Made by a program: the position numbers and the translations under genes. DNA of 64,000 nt from Thermopolyspora flexuosa (GTDB lineage Bacteria; Actinomycetota; Actinomycetes; Streptosporangiales; Streptosporangiaceae), in contig NZ_VFPQ01000001.1 in NCBI RefSeq assembly GCF_006716785.1, positions 4,278,001 to 4,342,000 on the forward strand. Direction: 5' to 3'. This document shows positions 25,093 to 33,968 of the stretch, in pieces; within the stretch, counting starts at the first letter, position 1, and each line of letters begins with the position of its first letter. The notes under the pieces were generated by a model. The model saw nothing but the letters and a program-made list of their open reading frames with translations, searched no databases and was not told where the DNA came from.

Positions 25093-26160
25093 TTGCTCCG
25101 CGATCGAGTTCGCAGACTGGGCGCCGCCGTACTCGCGGGTGCCCTCGTCACCATGGGGGCCGCCGCGTGTGGCGGAGGCGAGGAGAGCAGCGGTGAGGCC
25201 GCTCCGAGCGGCGCCGCGTCCGGGGGTTCGAACCTGAAGGTGGGCCTCGCCTACGACGTGGGCGGGCGCGGTGACCAGTCGTTCAACGACGCCGCCGCGG
25301 CGGGCCTCGACAAGGCGAAGGCGGAGCTGAACCTCGCCGAGGCGCGCGAGCTGTCGGCGGGCCCGGGTGAGACCGACGCGCAGAAGGAGGAGCGGCTGCG
25401 GCTGCTCGCCAGCAGCGGCTACAACCCGATCATCGCGGTCGGCTTCGCGTACTCCGGCGCGCTCGGCAAGGTCGCCAAGGAGTTCCCGGACGTCAAGTTC
25501 GCCATCGTCGACGACGCCGTCGAGGGCTCGAACATCACCAACCTGCTCTTCGCCGAGCACGAGGGCTCCTTCCTGGTCGGCGCGGCCGCGGCGCTGAAGA
25601 GCGAGAAGAACAACATCGGCTTCATCGGCGGCGTGCGCACCCCGCTGATCGAGAAGTTCCAGGCCGGCTACGAGGCGGGCGCCAAGTCGGTGAAGCCGGA
25701 CATCAAGATCCAGTCCGACTACCTCACCGACCCGCCGGACTTCAACGGCTTCAACGACCCGGCCAAGGGCAAGACCACCGCCGAGGGCATGTACGACGCC
25801 GGCGCGGACGTCATCTACCAGGCCGCGGGCGGCTCCGGCGGCGGCGTGTTCGAGGCCGCGAAGGCCGCGAACGCGTGGGCGATCGGCGTCGACTCCGACC
25901 AGGCGAAGACCGCCGACCCGGGCGTGCGGGACGTGATCATCACGTCGATGCTGAAGAAGGTGGACGTCGCCGTCTTCGACTTCATCAAGAGCGTGAGCGA
26001 CGGCTCGGTGCAGGCCGGCCCGAAGGTCTACGACCTGAAGGCGGGCGGCGTCGACTACTCCACCACCGGCGGCAAGATCGACGACATCACCGCCAAGCTC
26101 GACGAGCTCAAGCAAAGGATCATCAGCGGCGAGATCACCGTTCCCGACAAGCTCTCCTGA
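25093..26160 (+). CDS. BMP-family nucleoside-binding lipoprotein of an ABC importer
   Basis: 355 residues from TTG 25093, supported by AGGGAG at the right spacing. Lipoprotein signal peptide with Cys26 in GAAAC. The mature part is a two-lobed binding protein of the BmpA/Med type: KVGLAYDVGGRGDQSFNDAA, VGFAYSGALGKVAKEFPDVKF, IGFIGG, AGADVIYQAAGGSGGGVFEAA and IGVDSDQA. Members bind purine and pyrimidine nucleosides. First gene of a run of nine same-strand genes with overlaps or short gaps (ATPase, two permeases, cdd, deoA, cupin, add, PH-like), so uptake and breakdown of nucleosides are made together. Confidence 0.93.
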   Translation: MLRDRVRRLGAAVLAGALVTMGAAACGGGEESSGEAAPSGAASGGSNLKVGLAYDVGGRGDQSFNDAAAAGLDKAKAELNLAEARELSAGPGETDAQKEERLRLLASSGYNPIIAVGFAYSGALGKVAKEFPDVKFAIVDDAVEGSNITNLLFAEHEGSFLVGAAAALKSEKNNIGFIGGVRTPLIEKFQAGYEAGAKSVKPDIKIQSDYLTDPPDFNGFNDPAKGKTTAEGMYDAGADVIYQAAGGSGGGVFEAAKAANAWAIGVDSDQAKTADPGVRDVIITSMLKKVDVAVFDFIKSVSDGSVQAGPKVYDLKAGGVDYSTTGGKIDDITAKLDELKQRIISGEITVPDKLS

Positions 26161-26161
26161 C

Positions 26162-27673
26162 GTGAAACCCGCCGTCGAACTCCGGGGAATCACCAAACGA
26201 TTCCCCGGAGTGGTCGCCAACAAGAACATCGAGCTCAGCGTCGCCGCCGGCCACGTTCACGCCATCGTGGGCGAGAACGGGGCCGGCAAGTCGACGCTGA
26301 TGAAGATCCTGTACGGCATGCTGCGCCCCGACGAGGGCGAGATCAGGGTCAACGGCGAGAAGGTCACCTTCCACTCCCCGGCCGACGCGATCGCGGCCGG
26401 GATCGGCATGGTGCACCAGCACTTCATGCTCGCCGACAACCTGACCGTGCTGGAGAACGTGATCCTCGGCAGCGAGCCGCGGCGGATGTTCGGCATCGAC
26501 TTCGCCGCGGCCCGCCGCCGGATCAAGGAGATCTCCGAGACGTACGGTCTCGGCGTCGACCCGGACGCGCTCGTCGAGGACATCGGGGTCGGCGAGCGGC
26601 AGCGCGTGGAGATCCTCAAGGTGCTCTACCGGGGCGCGCGCATCCTCATCCTCGACGAGCCCACCGCGGTGCTCGTGCCGCAGGAGGTGGAGGAGCTCTT
26701 CCGCAACCTGCGCTCGCTCGTCGAGCAGGGCCTGACCATCATCTTCATCTCGCACAAGCTCGACGAGGTGCTGTCCGTCGCCGACGCGATCACCGTGATC
26801 CGGCGCGGCGAGACCGTGGCGAACGTCTCCCCCAAGGAGGTCACCGCCCGCAGGCTCGCCGAGCTCATGGTCGGCAGCGAGCTGCCCAGCCCGCAGACCG
26901 GCGAGTCCACGGTTACCGACGAGGTCGCCCTGGAGGTGTCCGGCCTGTCCATGGTCAAGGACGGCCGGCCGCTGCTCTCCGGCATCGACCTGCGCATCCG
27001 CAAGGGCGAGGTGGTCGGCATCGCGGGCGTGGAGGGCAACGGGCAGGCCGAGCTGGTCGAGGCGATCATGGGCATGCGCCCGATCGACTCCGGCACCATC
27101 CGGCTGCTCGGCGAGGACATCACGCACTGGCCCACGCTGCGCCGCCGCGAGCGCGGCATCGCCTACATCCCCGAGGACCGGCACCGGCACGGCCTGCTGC
27201 TCGACGCGCCGCTGTGGGAGAACCGCATCCTCGGCCACCAGACCCGCCGCCCGAACGTCAAGGGCTTCTGGATCGACCGGGCCGGGGCACGCCGGGACAC
27301 CCAGCGCATCGTCGAACGCTACGACGTGCGCACCCCGGGCATCGACGTGGCCGCGTCCGCGCTCTCCGGCGGCAACCAGCAGAAGCTCATCGTCGGCCGG
27401 GAGATGAGCGGCGACCCCGTGGTGCTCATCGCCGCCCACCCGACCCGCGGCGTCGACGTCGGCGCCCAGGCGGCGATCTGGGACCACCTGCGCGAGGCGC
27501 GCGCCAACGGGCTCGCCGTACTGCTCATCTCCGCCGACCTCGACGAGCTCATCGGCCTCTCCGACACGCTCAAGGTGATCCTGCGCGGGCGGCTGGTCGC
27601 CGAGTTCGACCCGTCCCGCGTCACCCCGGACGAGCTCGGGTCGGCGATGACGGGTGCTCAGGAGGTTGCGTGA
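26162..27673 (+). CDS. Nucleoside ABC transporter ATPase, duplicated ABC domains
   Basis: 503 residues from GTG 26162, one base after the lipoprotein stop, so coupled. RbsA/NupA-like fused ATPase. Domain 1 has Walker A GENGAGKST (37-45) and Walker B ILILDEPTAVL. Domain 2 has the usual degenerate loop GVEGNGQAEL, signature LSGGNQQK and AHPTRGVDVGA, where the Walker B Asp-Glu is not kept. One active and one degenerate site is normal for this family. It powers import of the nucleoside delivered by the BMP lipoprotein. Confidence 0.93.
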   Translation: MKPAVELRGITKRFPGVVANKNIELSVAAGHVHAIVGENGAGKSTLMKILYGMLRPDEGEIRVNGEKVTFHSPADAIAAGIGMVHQHFMLADNLTVLENVILGSEPRRMFGIDFAAARRRIKEISETYGLGVDPDALVEDIGVGERQRVEILKVLYRGARILILDEPTAVLVPQEVEELFRNLRSLVEQGLTIIFISHKLDEVLSVADAITVIRRGETVANVSPKEVTARRLAELMVGSELPSPQTGESTVTDEVALEVSGLSMVKDGRPLLSGIDLRIRKGEVVGIAGVEGNGQAELVEAIMGMRPIDSGTIRLLGEDITHWPTLRRRERGIAYIPEDRHRHGLLLDAPLWENRILGHQTRRPNVKGFWIDRAGARRDTQRIVERYDVRTPGIDVAASALSGGNQQKLIVGREMSGDPVVLIAAHPTRGVDVGAQAAIWDHLREARANGLAVLLISADLDELIGLSDTLKVILRGRLVAEFDPSRVTPDELGSAMTGAQEVA

Positions 27674-28779
27674 CCGGTTTCGTCGACCGCCTGCTCGGGC
27701 GGGTCCCGCTCAACGGCGTGCTCGCGATCGTCGCGCCGCTGCTCGCCGTGCTGTTCGCGGCCCTGGTCACCTCGATCGTGCTGATCGTCACCGGCAACCC
27801 GCCGGTCGACACCCTGCTGCTCATGGTCGAGTACGGCACGCGGCCTCGCACGCTCGTGCTCACCATCAACCAGGCCACCACCTTCTACCTGTCCGCGGTC
27901 GCGGTGGCGATCGGGTTCCGGATGAACCTGTTCAACATCGGCGTGGACGGCCAGTACCGGCTCGCCGCGCTGATCGCGGCCGCGGTCGGCGGCGCGGTGG
28001 TGCTGCCCGCGCCGCTGCACATCGCGCTCATCGTCGTGGTGGCGGTGCTCGTCGGCGCGCTCTGGGCGGCGATCGCGGGCGTGCTCAAGGTCACCCGCGG
28101 GGTGAGCGAGGTCATCTCGACGATCATGCTGAACGCGATCGCGACCGGCCTCGGCGCGTGGCTGCTCACCCAGTGGGCGGTGCCGATCTCGGGCAGCAAC
28201 AACATCGGCACCCGGCCGATCCCGGAGTCCGGGCGCTTCCCCGGCTTCGAGCTGATCCCCGGCACCACGCAGCAGGTGTTCGGGTTCATCATCGTCGCCG
28301 CGCTCGTCGGCGTCGGCTTCCACGTGATGCTCAACCACACCCGGTTCGGGTTCGAGCTGCGCGCCACCGGGCAGTCCGAGCCCGCCGCGGTGGCGAGCGG
28401 CGTGAACGTCAAGCGGATGGTCGTCCTCGCGATGATCATCTCGGGCGGTACGGCCGGGCTGGTGGGCATGCCGCAGCTGCTCGGCCACTCCTACACCTAC
28501 AGCCTCGACTTCCCGGCCGGGCTCGGCTTCACCGGGATCGCGATCGCGCTGCTCGGCCGCAACCACCCGGTCGGCATCGTGTTCGCCTCGCTGCTGTGGG
28601 CCTTCCTCGACAACTCCGCCCAGATCCTCGACCTGGAGGCGATCCCCAAGGAGATCGTCACCATCATGCAGGGCACGATCGTGCTCTCCGTCATCGTCGC
28701 CTACGAGCTGGCGCACCGGTACAGCCAGGTGGCGCTGCAGCGCCGCGTCGGCCGTGAGCTGGGGGAGGTGAAGGCGTGA
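27670..28779 (+). CDS. Nucleoside ABC transporter permease 1 (BPD_transp_2)
   Basis: 369 residues from GTG 27670, overlapping the ATPase stop (GTGA), with CAGGAGG upstream. About nine or ten hydrophobic helices. The family block FRMNLFNIGVDGQYRLAAL and the coupling region GFELRATGQSEPAAVASGVNV are typical of RbsC/NupB-like permeases. It forms the membrane channel with the next gene. No oddities seen. Confidence 0.92.
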   Translation: MTGFVDRLLGRVPLNGVLAIVAPLLAVLFAALVTSIVLIVTGNPPVDTLLLMVEYGTRPRTLVLTINQATTFYLSAVAVAIGFRMNLFNIGVDGQYRLAALIAAAVGGAVVLPAPLHIALIVVVAVLVGALWAAIAGVLKVTRGVSEVISTIMLNAIATGLGAWLLTQWAVPISGSNNIGTRPIPESGRFPGFELIPGTTQQVFGFIIVAALVGVGFHVMLNHTRFGFELRATGQSEPAAVASGVNVKRMVVLAMIISGGTAGLVGMPQLLGHSYTYSLDFPAGLGFTGIAIALLGRNHPVGIVFASLLWAFLDNSAQILDLEAIPKEIVTIMQGTIVLSVIVAYELAHRYSQVALQRRVGRELGEVKA

Positions 28780-30050
28780 GCGTCACCGAGGCGGCCCCGC
28801 CGGCGCGGGCCGCGGGCACCGCGGCGCCGTCCCGGTTCCGCATGTCGTGGCAGGTGCTGCTGCTCGGCCTGTTCGGACTGCTCGTGCTGCTGTCGGTCGC
28901 CCGGGTGCTCACCGGGGCGAACGACATCACCTCCGGCGGCACGTTCGGGGCCGCGCTCGGGCTCGCCGTACCGATCGGGCTCGCCGCGCTCGGCGGGTTG
29001 TGGTCGGAGCGGGCCGGGGTGGTGAACATCGGCCTCGAGGGCATGATGATCTTCGGCACCTGGTTCGGGGCGTGGGGGGCGCTGCAGTTCTCCAGCCCCT
29101 GGGCCGGGGTGATCGCCGGGCTGATCGGCGGCGCGCTCGGCGGCCTGCTGCACGCGATCGCCACCGTCACCTTCGGCGTCGACCACATCATCTCCGGCGT
29201 GGCGATCACCATGCTCGGCCAGGGCGTCACCCAGTACCTGTCGAAGCTCGTGTTCGAGGGCATGCCGGGCGGCGGCGAGACCCAGTCGCCGCGGGTGCCC
29301 GCGCCGGAGCGGGTGAGCATCCCGGGCATCGGCGAGCCGCTGCAGACCCTGGAGGCGAAGGGCTGGTTCCTGCTGTCCGACGTGGCCGGGCTGCTGCGCG
29401 GGCTCACCCAGAACGTCTCGCTGCTCACCATCGTGGCGATCCTGCTCGTCCCGCTCAGCTACTGGCTGCTGTGGCGGACGGCGTTCGGGCTGCGGCTGCG
29501 CTCCTGCGGCGAGCGGCCGGTGGCGGCCGAGTCGCTCGGCGTGAACGTCTACTTCTACAAGTACGTCGCGGTGATCGTGTCCGGCGCGCTCGCCGGGCTC
29601 GGCGGGGCGTTTCTCTCCCTGGTCGCGGCGGGCATCTACCGGGAGGGCCAGACCGGCGGCCGCGGCTTCATCGGCCTCGCCGCGATGATCTTCGGGAACT
29701 GGCGGCCGGGCGGGCTCGCCGGCGGCGCGGCGCTGTTCGGGTTCACCGACGCGCTCCAGCTCCGCCAGGGCGGGGTGTCGGTGCACGCGCTGCTGCTGGT
29801 GATCGTGCTGCTGCTCGTGGCGTTCGCGGTCTACCAGGCGGTACGGCACCGCCACGTGCGGGCGGCGGTGATCTCCGCGGCCTGCGCGCTCGCCGTGTTC
29901 GTCGTGTTCGCGGTCACCGACACGGTGCCCGACCAGTTCACCTCGTTCACGCCGCACCTGGCCACGCTGCTCGTGCTGTCGCTCGCCTCGCAGCGGCTGC
30001 GCATGCCGGCCGCGGACGGCGTGCCGTACCGGAGAGGACAGGCGTCATGA
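28776..30050 (+). CDS. Nucleoside ABC transporter permease 2 (BPD_transp_2)
   Basis: 424 residues from GTG 28776, overlapping permease 1 by four bases. An Ala/Pro-rich start precedes the first helix. Family blocks ERAGVVNIGLEGMMIFG and GLRLRSCGERPVAAESLGVNV (coupling helix) are present. The C-terminus is longer than usual, with two extra hydrophobic helices (ALLLVIVLLLVAFAVYQAV and VISAACALAVFVVFAV) after the conserved core. Overlaps cdd by four bases. Confidence 0.92.
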   Translation: MSVTEAAPPARAAGTAAPSRFRMSWQVLLLGLFGLLVLLSVARVLTGANDITSGGTFGAALGLAVPIGLAALGGLWSERAGVVNIGLEGMMIFGTWFGAWGALQFSSPWAGVIAGLIGGALGGLLHAIATVTFGVDHIISGVAITMLGQGVTQYLSKLVFEGMPGGGETQSPRVPAPERVSIPGIGEPLQTLEAKGWFLLSDVAGLLRGLTQNVSLLTIVAILLVPLSYWLLWRTAFGLRLRSCGERPVAAESLGVNVYFYKYVAVIVSGALAGLGGAFLSLVAAGIYREGQTGGRGFIGLAAMIFGNWRPGGLAGGAALFGFTDALQLRQGGVSVHALLLVIVLLLVAFAVYQAVRHRHVRAAVISAACALAVFVVFAVTDTVPDQFTSFTPHLATLLVLSLASQRLRMPAADGVPYRRGQAS

Positions 30051-30478
30051 CCGAAGCGCCGGACCGCGGCGCGACCACCGAGCGGGAGATCGACTGGGGG
30101 CTGCTGCGCGAGCGTGCCGTCGAGGCGATGCGCCGCGCGTACGCGCCGTACTCGAAGTTCCCGGTCGGCGCGGCGGCGCTCGTCGACGACGGGCGCGTGG
30201 TGGTCGGCTGCAACGTCGAGAACGCCTCCTACGGCCTCGGCCTGTGCGCCGAGTGCGGCCTGGTGTCCGCGCTGCACGCCACCGGCGGCGGGCGGCTGGT
30301 CGCGCTCGCCTGCGTGGACGGCAACGGCGAGCCGCTCATGCCGTGCGGGCGGTGCCGGCAGCTCCTGTACGAGCACGGCGGGCCGGAGATGCTGCTGCAG
30401 ACCGCCGAGGGGCCGAAGCGCATGGCGGAGGTGCTGCCGCTCGCGTTCGGCCCGGAGGACCTCGGCCGGGTGCGCTGA
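30047..30478 (+). CDS. cdd: Cytidine deaminase
   Basis: 143 residues from ATG 30047, with GGAGAGGAC upstream. Tetrameric-type cytidine deaminase: substrate loop NVENASYGLGLCAE, zinc ligands Cys67, Cys100 and Cys103 (MPCGRCRQLL), and Glu69 as the proton shuttle. Converts cytidine and deoxycytidine to uridine and deoxyuridine, which deoA can then split. The ATGA overlap with the permease fits a transporter-salvage operon. Confidence 0.95.
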   Translation: MTEAPDRGATTEREIDWGLLRERAVEAMRRAYAPYSKFPVGAAALVDDGRVVVGCNVENASYGLGLCAECGLVSALHATGGGRLVALACVDGNGEPLMPCGRCRQLLYEHGGPEMLLQTAEGPKRMAEVLPLAFGPEDLGRVR

Positions 30479-30488
30479 GCCCTTTCCG

Positions 30489-30521
30489 AACCGGCCCGGC
30501 GCGCCTCGGCCCGGGCCGGTT
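30489..30521 (+). other. GC-rich hairpin within the operon
   Basis: Perfect 10-base arms AACCGGCCCG and CGGGCCGGTT around a 13-base loop in the 67-base gap between cdd and deoA. No T tract. It could attenuate or merely stabilise the transcript; a full terminator is unlikely because the following genes belong to the same pathway. Confidence 0.4.
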
Positions 30522-30545
30522 CCCCGGTGACCTGATGGGGGTTTC

Positions 30546-31829
30546 ATGAGCTTCGACGCGATCGACGTGATCATCACCAAGCGGGACGGCCGCGAGCTGT
30601 CCGACGCGCAGATCGACTGGGTCGTCGACGCGTACACCCGGGGCGAGGTGGCCGACGAGCAGATGTCCGCGCTCGCCATGGCGATCCTGCTCAACGGCAT
30701 GAACCGGCGGGAGATCGCCCGGTGGACCGCGGCGATGGTCGCCTCCGGCACCCGGATGGACTGGTCGGCCCTGGGCGGCCCGACCACCGACAAGCACTCC
30801 ACCGGCGGCGTCGGCGACAAGATCACGCTGCCGCTCGCGCCGCTGGTCGCGGCGTGCGGGGCGTACGTGCCGCAGCTGTCCGGCCGGGGCCTCGGCCACA
30901 CCGGCGGCACGCTCGACAAGCTCGAGTCGATCCCCGGCTGGCGGGCGTCGCTGTCCGCCGACGAGATGCTCGCCGTACTGCGCGAGGCGGGCGCGGTGGT
31001 GTGCGCCGCCGGGGAGGGGCTCGCCCCGGCGGACCGCAAGCTGTACGCGCTGCGCGACGTGACCGGCACCGTGGAGTCGATCCCGCTCATCGCCTCGTCG
31101 ATCATGTCGAAGAAGATCGCCGAGGGCACCGGGGCGCTCGTGCTCGACGTGAAGGTCGGCTCCGGCGCGTTCATGAAGGACGTGGCCTCGGCCCGGGAGC
31201 TCGCCACCACCATGGTCGAGCTCGGCGAGGACGCCGGGGTGCGCACGGTCGCCCTGCTCACCGCGATGGACCGGCCGCTCGGCCGCGCGGTCGGCAACGC
31301 GCTCGAGGTCGCCGAGGCGGTCGAGGTGCTCGCCGGGGGCGGCCCGGAGGACGTGGTCGAGCTCACGGTACGGCTCGCGCGGGAGATGCTCGCCGCCGCC
31401 GGGGTGGACGGCCGGGACCCGGCCGACGCGCTCAAGGACGGCTCGGCGATGGACGTCTGGCGGCGCATGATCCGGGCCCAGGGCGGCGACCCGGACGCCC
31501 CGCTGCCGCGCGCCGCCGAGACCATGGACGTCACCGCCCCGGCCGACGGCGTGCTCGCCCGCCTCGACGCCTACGCGGTGGGCGTCGCCGCCTGGCGGCT
31601 GGGCGCGGGCCGGGCCCGCAAGGAGGACCCGGTGTCGCACGCCGCGGGCGTCACGCTGCACGCCAAGCCCGGCGACCATGTGCGCAAGGGGCAGCCGCTG
31701 CTGACCCTGCACACCGACGAGCCCGCGCGGTTCGACCGGGCCCTGGCGGCCCTTGAGGGCGCGTACGAGATCGGCATGGCGCCCGACCCGGGCCTGCTCC
31801 CGCTGGTGATCGAGCGGGTGACCGCCTGA
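30546..31829 (+). CDS. deoA: Thymidine phosphorylase
   Basis: 427 residues from ATG 30546. Family signature DKHSTGGVGDKITLPLAPL, the phosphate/ribose region SGRGLGHTGGTLDKLESIPG, and SSIMSKKIAEG. The C-terminal domain AGVTLHAKPGDHVRKGQPLLTLH is the expected beta domain. It splits thymidine and deoxyuridine with phosphate. Part of the same run as cdd and the transporter; the 67-base gap before it is the widest in the operon so far. Confidence 0.95.
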   Translation: MSFDAIDVIITKRDGRELSDAQIDWVVDAYTRGEVADEQMSALAMAILLNGMNRREIARWTAAMVASGTRMDWSALGGPTTDKHSTGGVGDKITLPLAPLVAACGAYVPQLSGRGLGHTGGTLDKLESIPGWRASLSADEMLAVLREAGAVVCAAGEGLAPADRKLYALRDVTGTVESIPLIASSIMSKKIAEGTGALVLDVKVGSGAFMKDVASARELATTMVELGEDAGVRTVALLTAMDRPLGRAVGNALEVAEAVEVLAGGGPEDVVELTVRLAREMLAAAGVDGRDPADALKDGSAMDVWRRMIRAQGGDPDAPLPRAAETMDVTAPADGVLARLDAYAVGVAAWRLGAGRARKEDPVSHAAGVTLHAKPGDHVRKGQPLLTLHTDEPARFDRALAALEGAYEIGMAPDPGLLPLVIERVTA

Positions 31830-31860
31830 GCCCGCAGGACCGCGAGAGGACGGGGGAACC

Positions 31861-32217
31861 ATGGTGCGGAAGATCGAGTCGGCCACCCGCATCCCGGTGC
31901 CGGGCGGCAAGATCATCGACGAGTACGTGGGCCGGGTGAACACCGGGGACGAGCGGCTGTCGGTCGCCCACATGGTCGCCCCGCCCGGGTGGACCGAGCC
32001 GCCGCAGACGCCAGAGTTCGCCGAGTTCACCCTGGTGCTGCGCGGCACGCTGCACGTGGAGCACGACGGCGAGGTGATCGAGGTCGGCGCGGGCCAGGCC
32101 GTGGTGACCGAGCCGGGCGAGCGCATCCGGTACGGCGTCGGCCCGGAGGGCGCCGAGTACGTGGCGATCTGCCTGCCCGCGTTCTCGCCGGACACCGCCC
32201 ACCGGGAGGACGAATGA
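31861..32217 (+). CDS. Small cupin-domain protein
   Basis: 118 residues from ATG 31861, with GAGAGG upstream. Single conserved beta-barrel (Cupin_2): FTLVLRGTLHVEHDGEVIEVGAGQAVVTEPGERIRYGVG. The first cupin motif lacks the usual two histidines (PPQTPEFAEFTLVL), so metal binding is doubtful. Lies between deoA and add in the salvage operon, where I know of no standard partner; it could act on a sugar or sense a ligand. Function not assigned. Confidence 0.8.
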   Translation: MVRKIESATRIPVPGGKIIDEYVGRVNTGDERLSVAHMVAPPGWTEPPQTPEFAEFTLVLRGTLHVEHDGEVIEVGAGQAVVTEPGERIRYGVGPEGAEYVAICLPAFSPDTAHREDE

Positions 32218-32262
32218 CGCACGCGGCCGGGCCGTACCGGCGGCGCGGCATAGGATGAGCGA

Positions 32263-33351
32263 ATGGACCAGAAGCCGACTCTAGAGGAGATCCGCAAGGC
32301 GCCGAAGGTACTGCTCCACGACCATCTCGACGGCGGCCTTCGGCCGGAGACGATCGTCGATCTCGCCCGCGAGTCGGGGTACGACCGGCTGCCCAGCACC
32401 GACCCGGACAACCTGCGGCAGTGGTTCCACGAGGCGGCCGACTCGGGCTCGCTCGAACGGTACCTGGAGACCTTCGCCCACACGGTCGGGGTGATGCAGA
32501 CCCGCGAGGCGCTGTACCGGGTGGCGCTCGAGTGCGCCGAGGACCTCGCCGCCGACGGCGTCGTGTACGCCGAGGTGCGGTTCGCCCCCGAGCAGCACAC
32601 CTCGGCCGGGCTCGGCCTCGACGAGGTGGTCCAGGCGGTCCTCGACGGCTTCAAGGACGGCTCGGCGCGGTACGGCATCCGCGTGGGCACGCTGCTCACC
32701 GCGATGCGGCACCAGGCCCGCTCGATGGAGATCGCCGAGCTCGCGGTCCGGTACCGGGACGTGGGCGTGGTCGGCTTCGACATCGCCGGCGCCGAGGCGG
32801 GCTACCCGCCGACCCGGCACCTGGACGCGTTCGAGTACCTGCAGCGGGAGAACGCCCACTTCACCATCCACGCCGGGGAGGCGTTCGGCCTGCCGTCGAT
32901 CTGGCAGGCGATCCAGTGGTGCGGCGCCGACCGGCTCGGCCACGGCGTGCGCATCATCGACGACATCCAGGTCTCCCCGGACGGCACGGCGAAGCTCGGC
33001 CGCCTCGCCGCGTACGTGCGGGACAAGCGCATCCCGCTGGAGATGTGCCCCACCTCGAACCTGCAGACCGGCGCGGCCCCGTCGATCGCCGAGCACCCGA
33101 TCGGCCTGCTGCGGCGGCTCTACTTCCGGGTGACGGTGAACACCGACAACCGGCTGATGAGCAACACCTCGCTGTCCGAGGAGTTCGCCAAGCTCGTCGA
33201 CGCCTTCGGTTACGGCTGGGACGACCTGCAGTGGTTCACGGTGAACGCGATGAAGTCGGCGTTCATCCCGTTCGACGAGCGCCTGGCGCTGATCAACGGC
33301 GTGATCAAGCCGGGCTTCGCCCGGCTGAAGTGGCGGGCGGGCCTGCCATGA
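32263..33351 (+). CDS. add: Adenosine deaminase
   Basis: 362 residues from ATG 32263. Zinc site HDHLDGG (His19, His21), [18 protein letters not shown], the catalytic region DRLGHGVRI, and [18 protein letters not shown]. Converts adenosine and deoxyadenosine to inosine forms, which the purine nucleoside phosphorylase at 17.8 kb can then split. Matches the actinobacterial Add branch (Rv3313c-like), which ends near 360 residues. Overlaps the next gene by four bases. Confidence 0.95.
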   Translation: MDQKPTLEEIRKAPKVLLHDHLDGGLRPETIVDLARESGYDRLPSTDPDNLRQWFHEAADSGSLERYLETFAHTVGVMQTREALYRVALECAEDLAADGVVYAEVRFAPEQHTSAGLGLDEVVQAVLDGFKDGSARYGIRVGTLLTAMRHQARSMEIAELAVRYRDVGVVGFDIAGAEAGYPPTRHLDAFEYLQRENAHFTIHAGEAFGLPSIWQAIQWCGADRLGHGVRIIDDIQVSPDGTAKLGRLAAYVRDKRIPLEMCPTSNLQTGAAPSIAEHPIGLLRRLYFRVTVNTDNRLMSNTSLSEEFAKLVDAFGYGWDDLQWFTVNAMKSAFIPFDERLALINGVIKPGFARLKWRAGLP

Positions 33352-33968
33352 AGCCCCGCGTGTTCCGGTCGAAGGGCGCGTTCGTCCTCGGCTGGATCTG
33401 GCTGATCTTCGCCGCGCTCAACGCCGTCGACCTGATCGCGCGGGGCAGCATGCCCTCCTCGCTCATCGCCGGTGCCGTGCTCGGCGTGCTCACCGCGGTG
33501 ATCTACGTGACCTGCCTGCGCCCCGGCATCTTCCTGCGCGAGGACGGCGTGCTCGTCCGCAACCCGCTCCGCGACGCGTTCATCCCCTGGTCGGCGCTCG
33601 GCGACGTCCGGGTCACCCACGCGATCCTCATCGAGTCCGGCGGCCGCACCATCCGCTCCTGGACCCCGCAGGTCTCGAACCGGGAACTCATGCGCATGGC
33701 CCGCGACCGGGCCGCCACCCGCCGCGCCGGCGAGCCGGACGGCACGGACGACCGGCCGCCCCGCACCCCGCACGACCACGCCGCGGCCCTCGCCGGCCGT
33801 ACCCACGCCCACTGGGTCGCCGAGCAGATCGTCGAGGAGTCGGCCCGCGCCCGCACCCGCACAGGCGACACCGCGGGCACGCTCACCGTGACCTGGTCCC
33901 CCGTCCCCCTCTCCGCCCTCGGCGCCGCCCTCCTGCTCGTCGCCGCCGCCGTGGTCGCCTCGCTCTGA
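33348..33968 (+). CDS. PH-like membrane protein of unknown role
   Basis: 206 residues from ATG 33348, inside the add stop (ATGA). Two N-terminal helices ([18 protein letters not shown] and [19 protein letters not shown]), then a PH-like beta domain ([29 protein letters not shown]), a basic linker, and a last helix [16 protein letters not shown]. Actinobacteria have many such bacterial PH-domain membrane proteins. Last gene of the salvage operon by position. Function unknown. Confidence 0.75.
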   Translation: MKPRVFRSKGAFVLGWIWLIFAALNAVDLIARGSMPSSLIAGAVLGVLTAVIYVTCLRPGIFLREDGVLVRNPLRDAFIPWSALGDVRVTHAILIESGGRTIRSWTPQVSNRELMRMARDRAATRRAGEPDGTDDRPPRTPHDHAAALAGRTHAHWVAEQIVEESARARTRTGDTAGTLTVTWSPVPLSALGAALLLVAAAVVASL

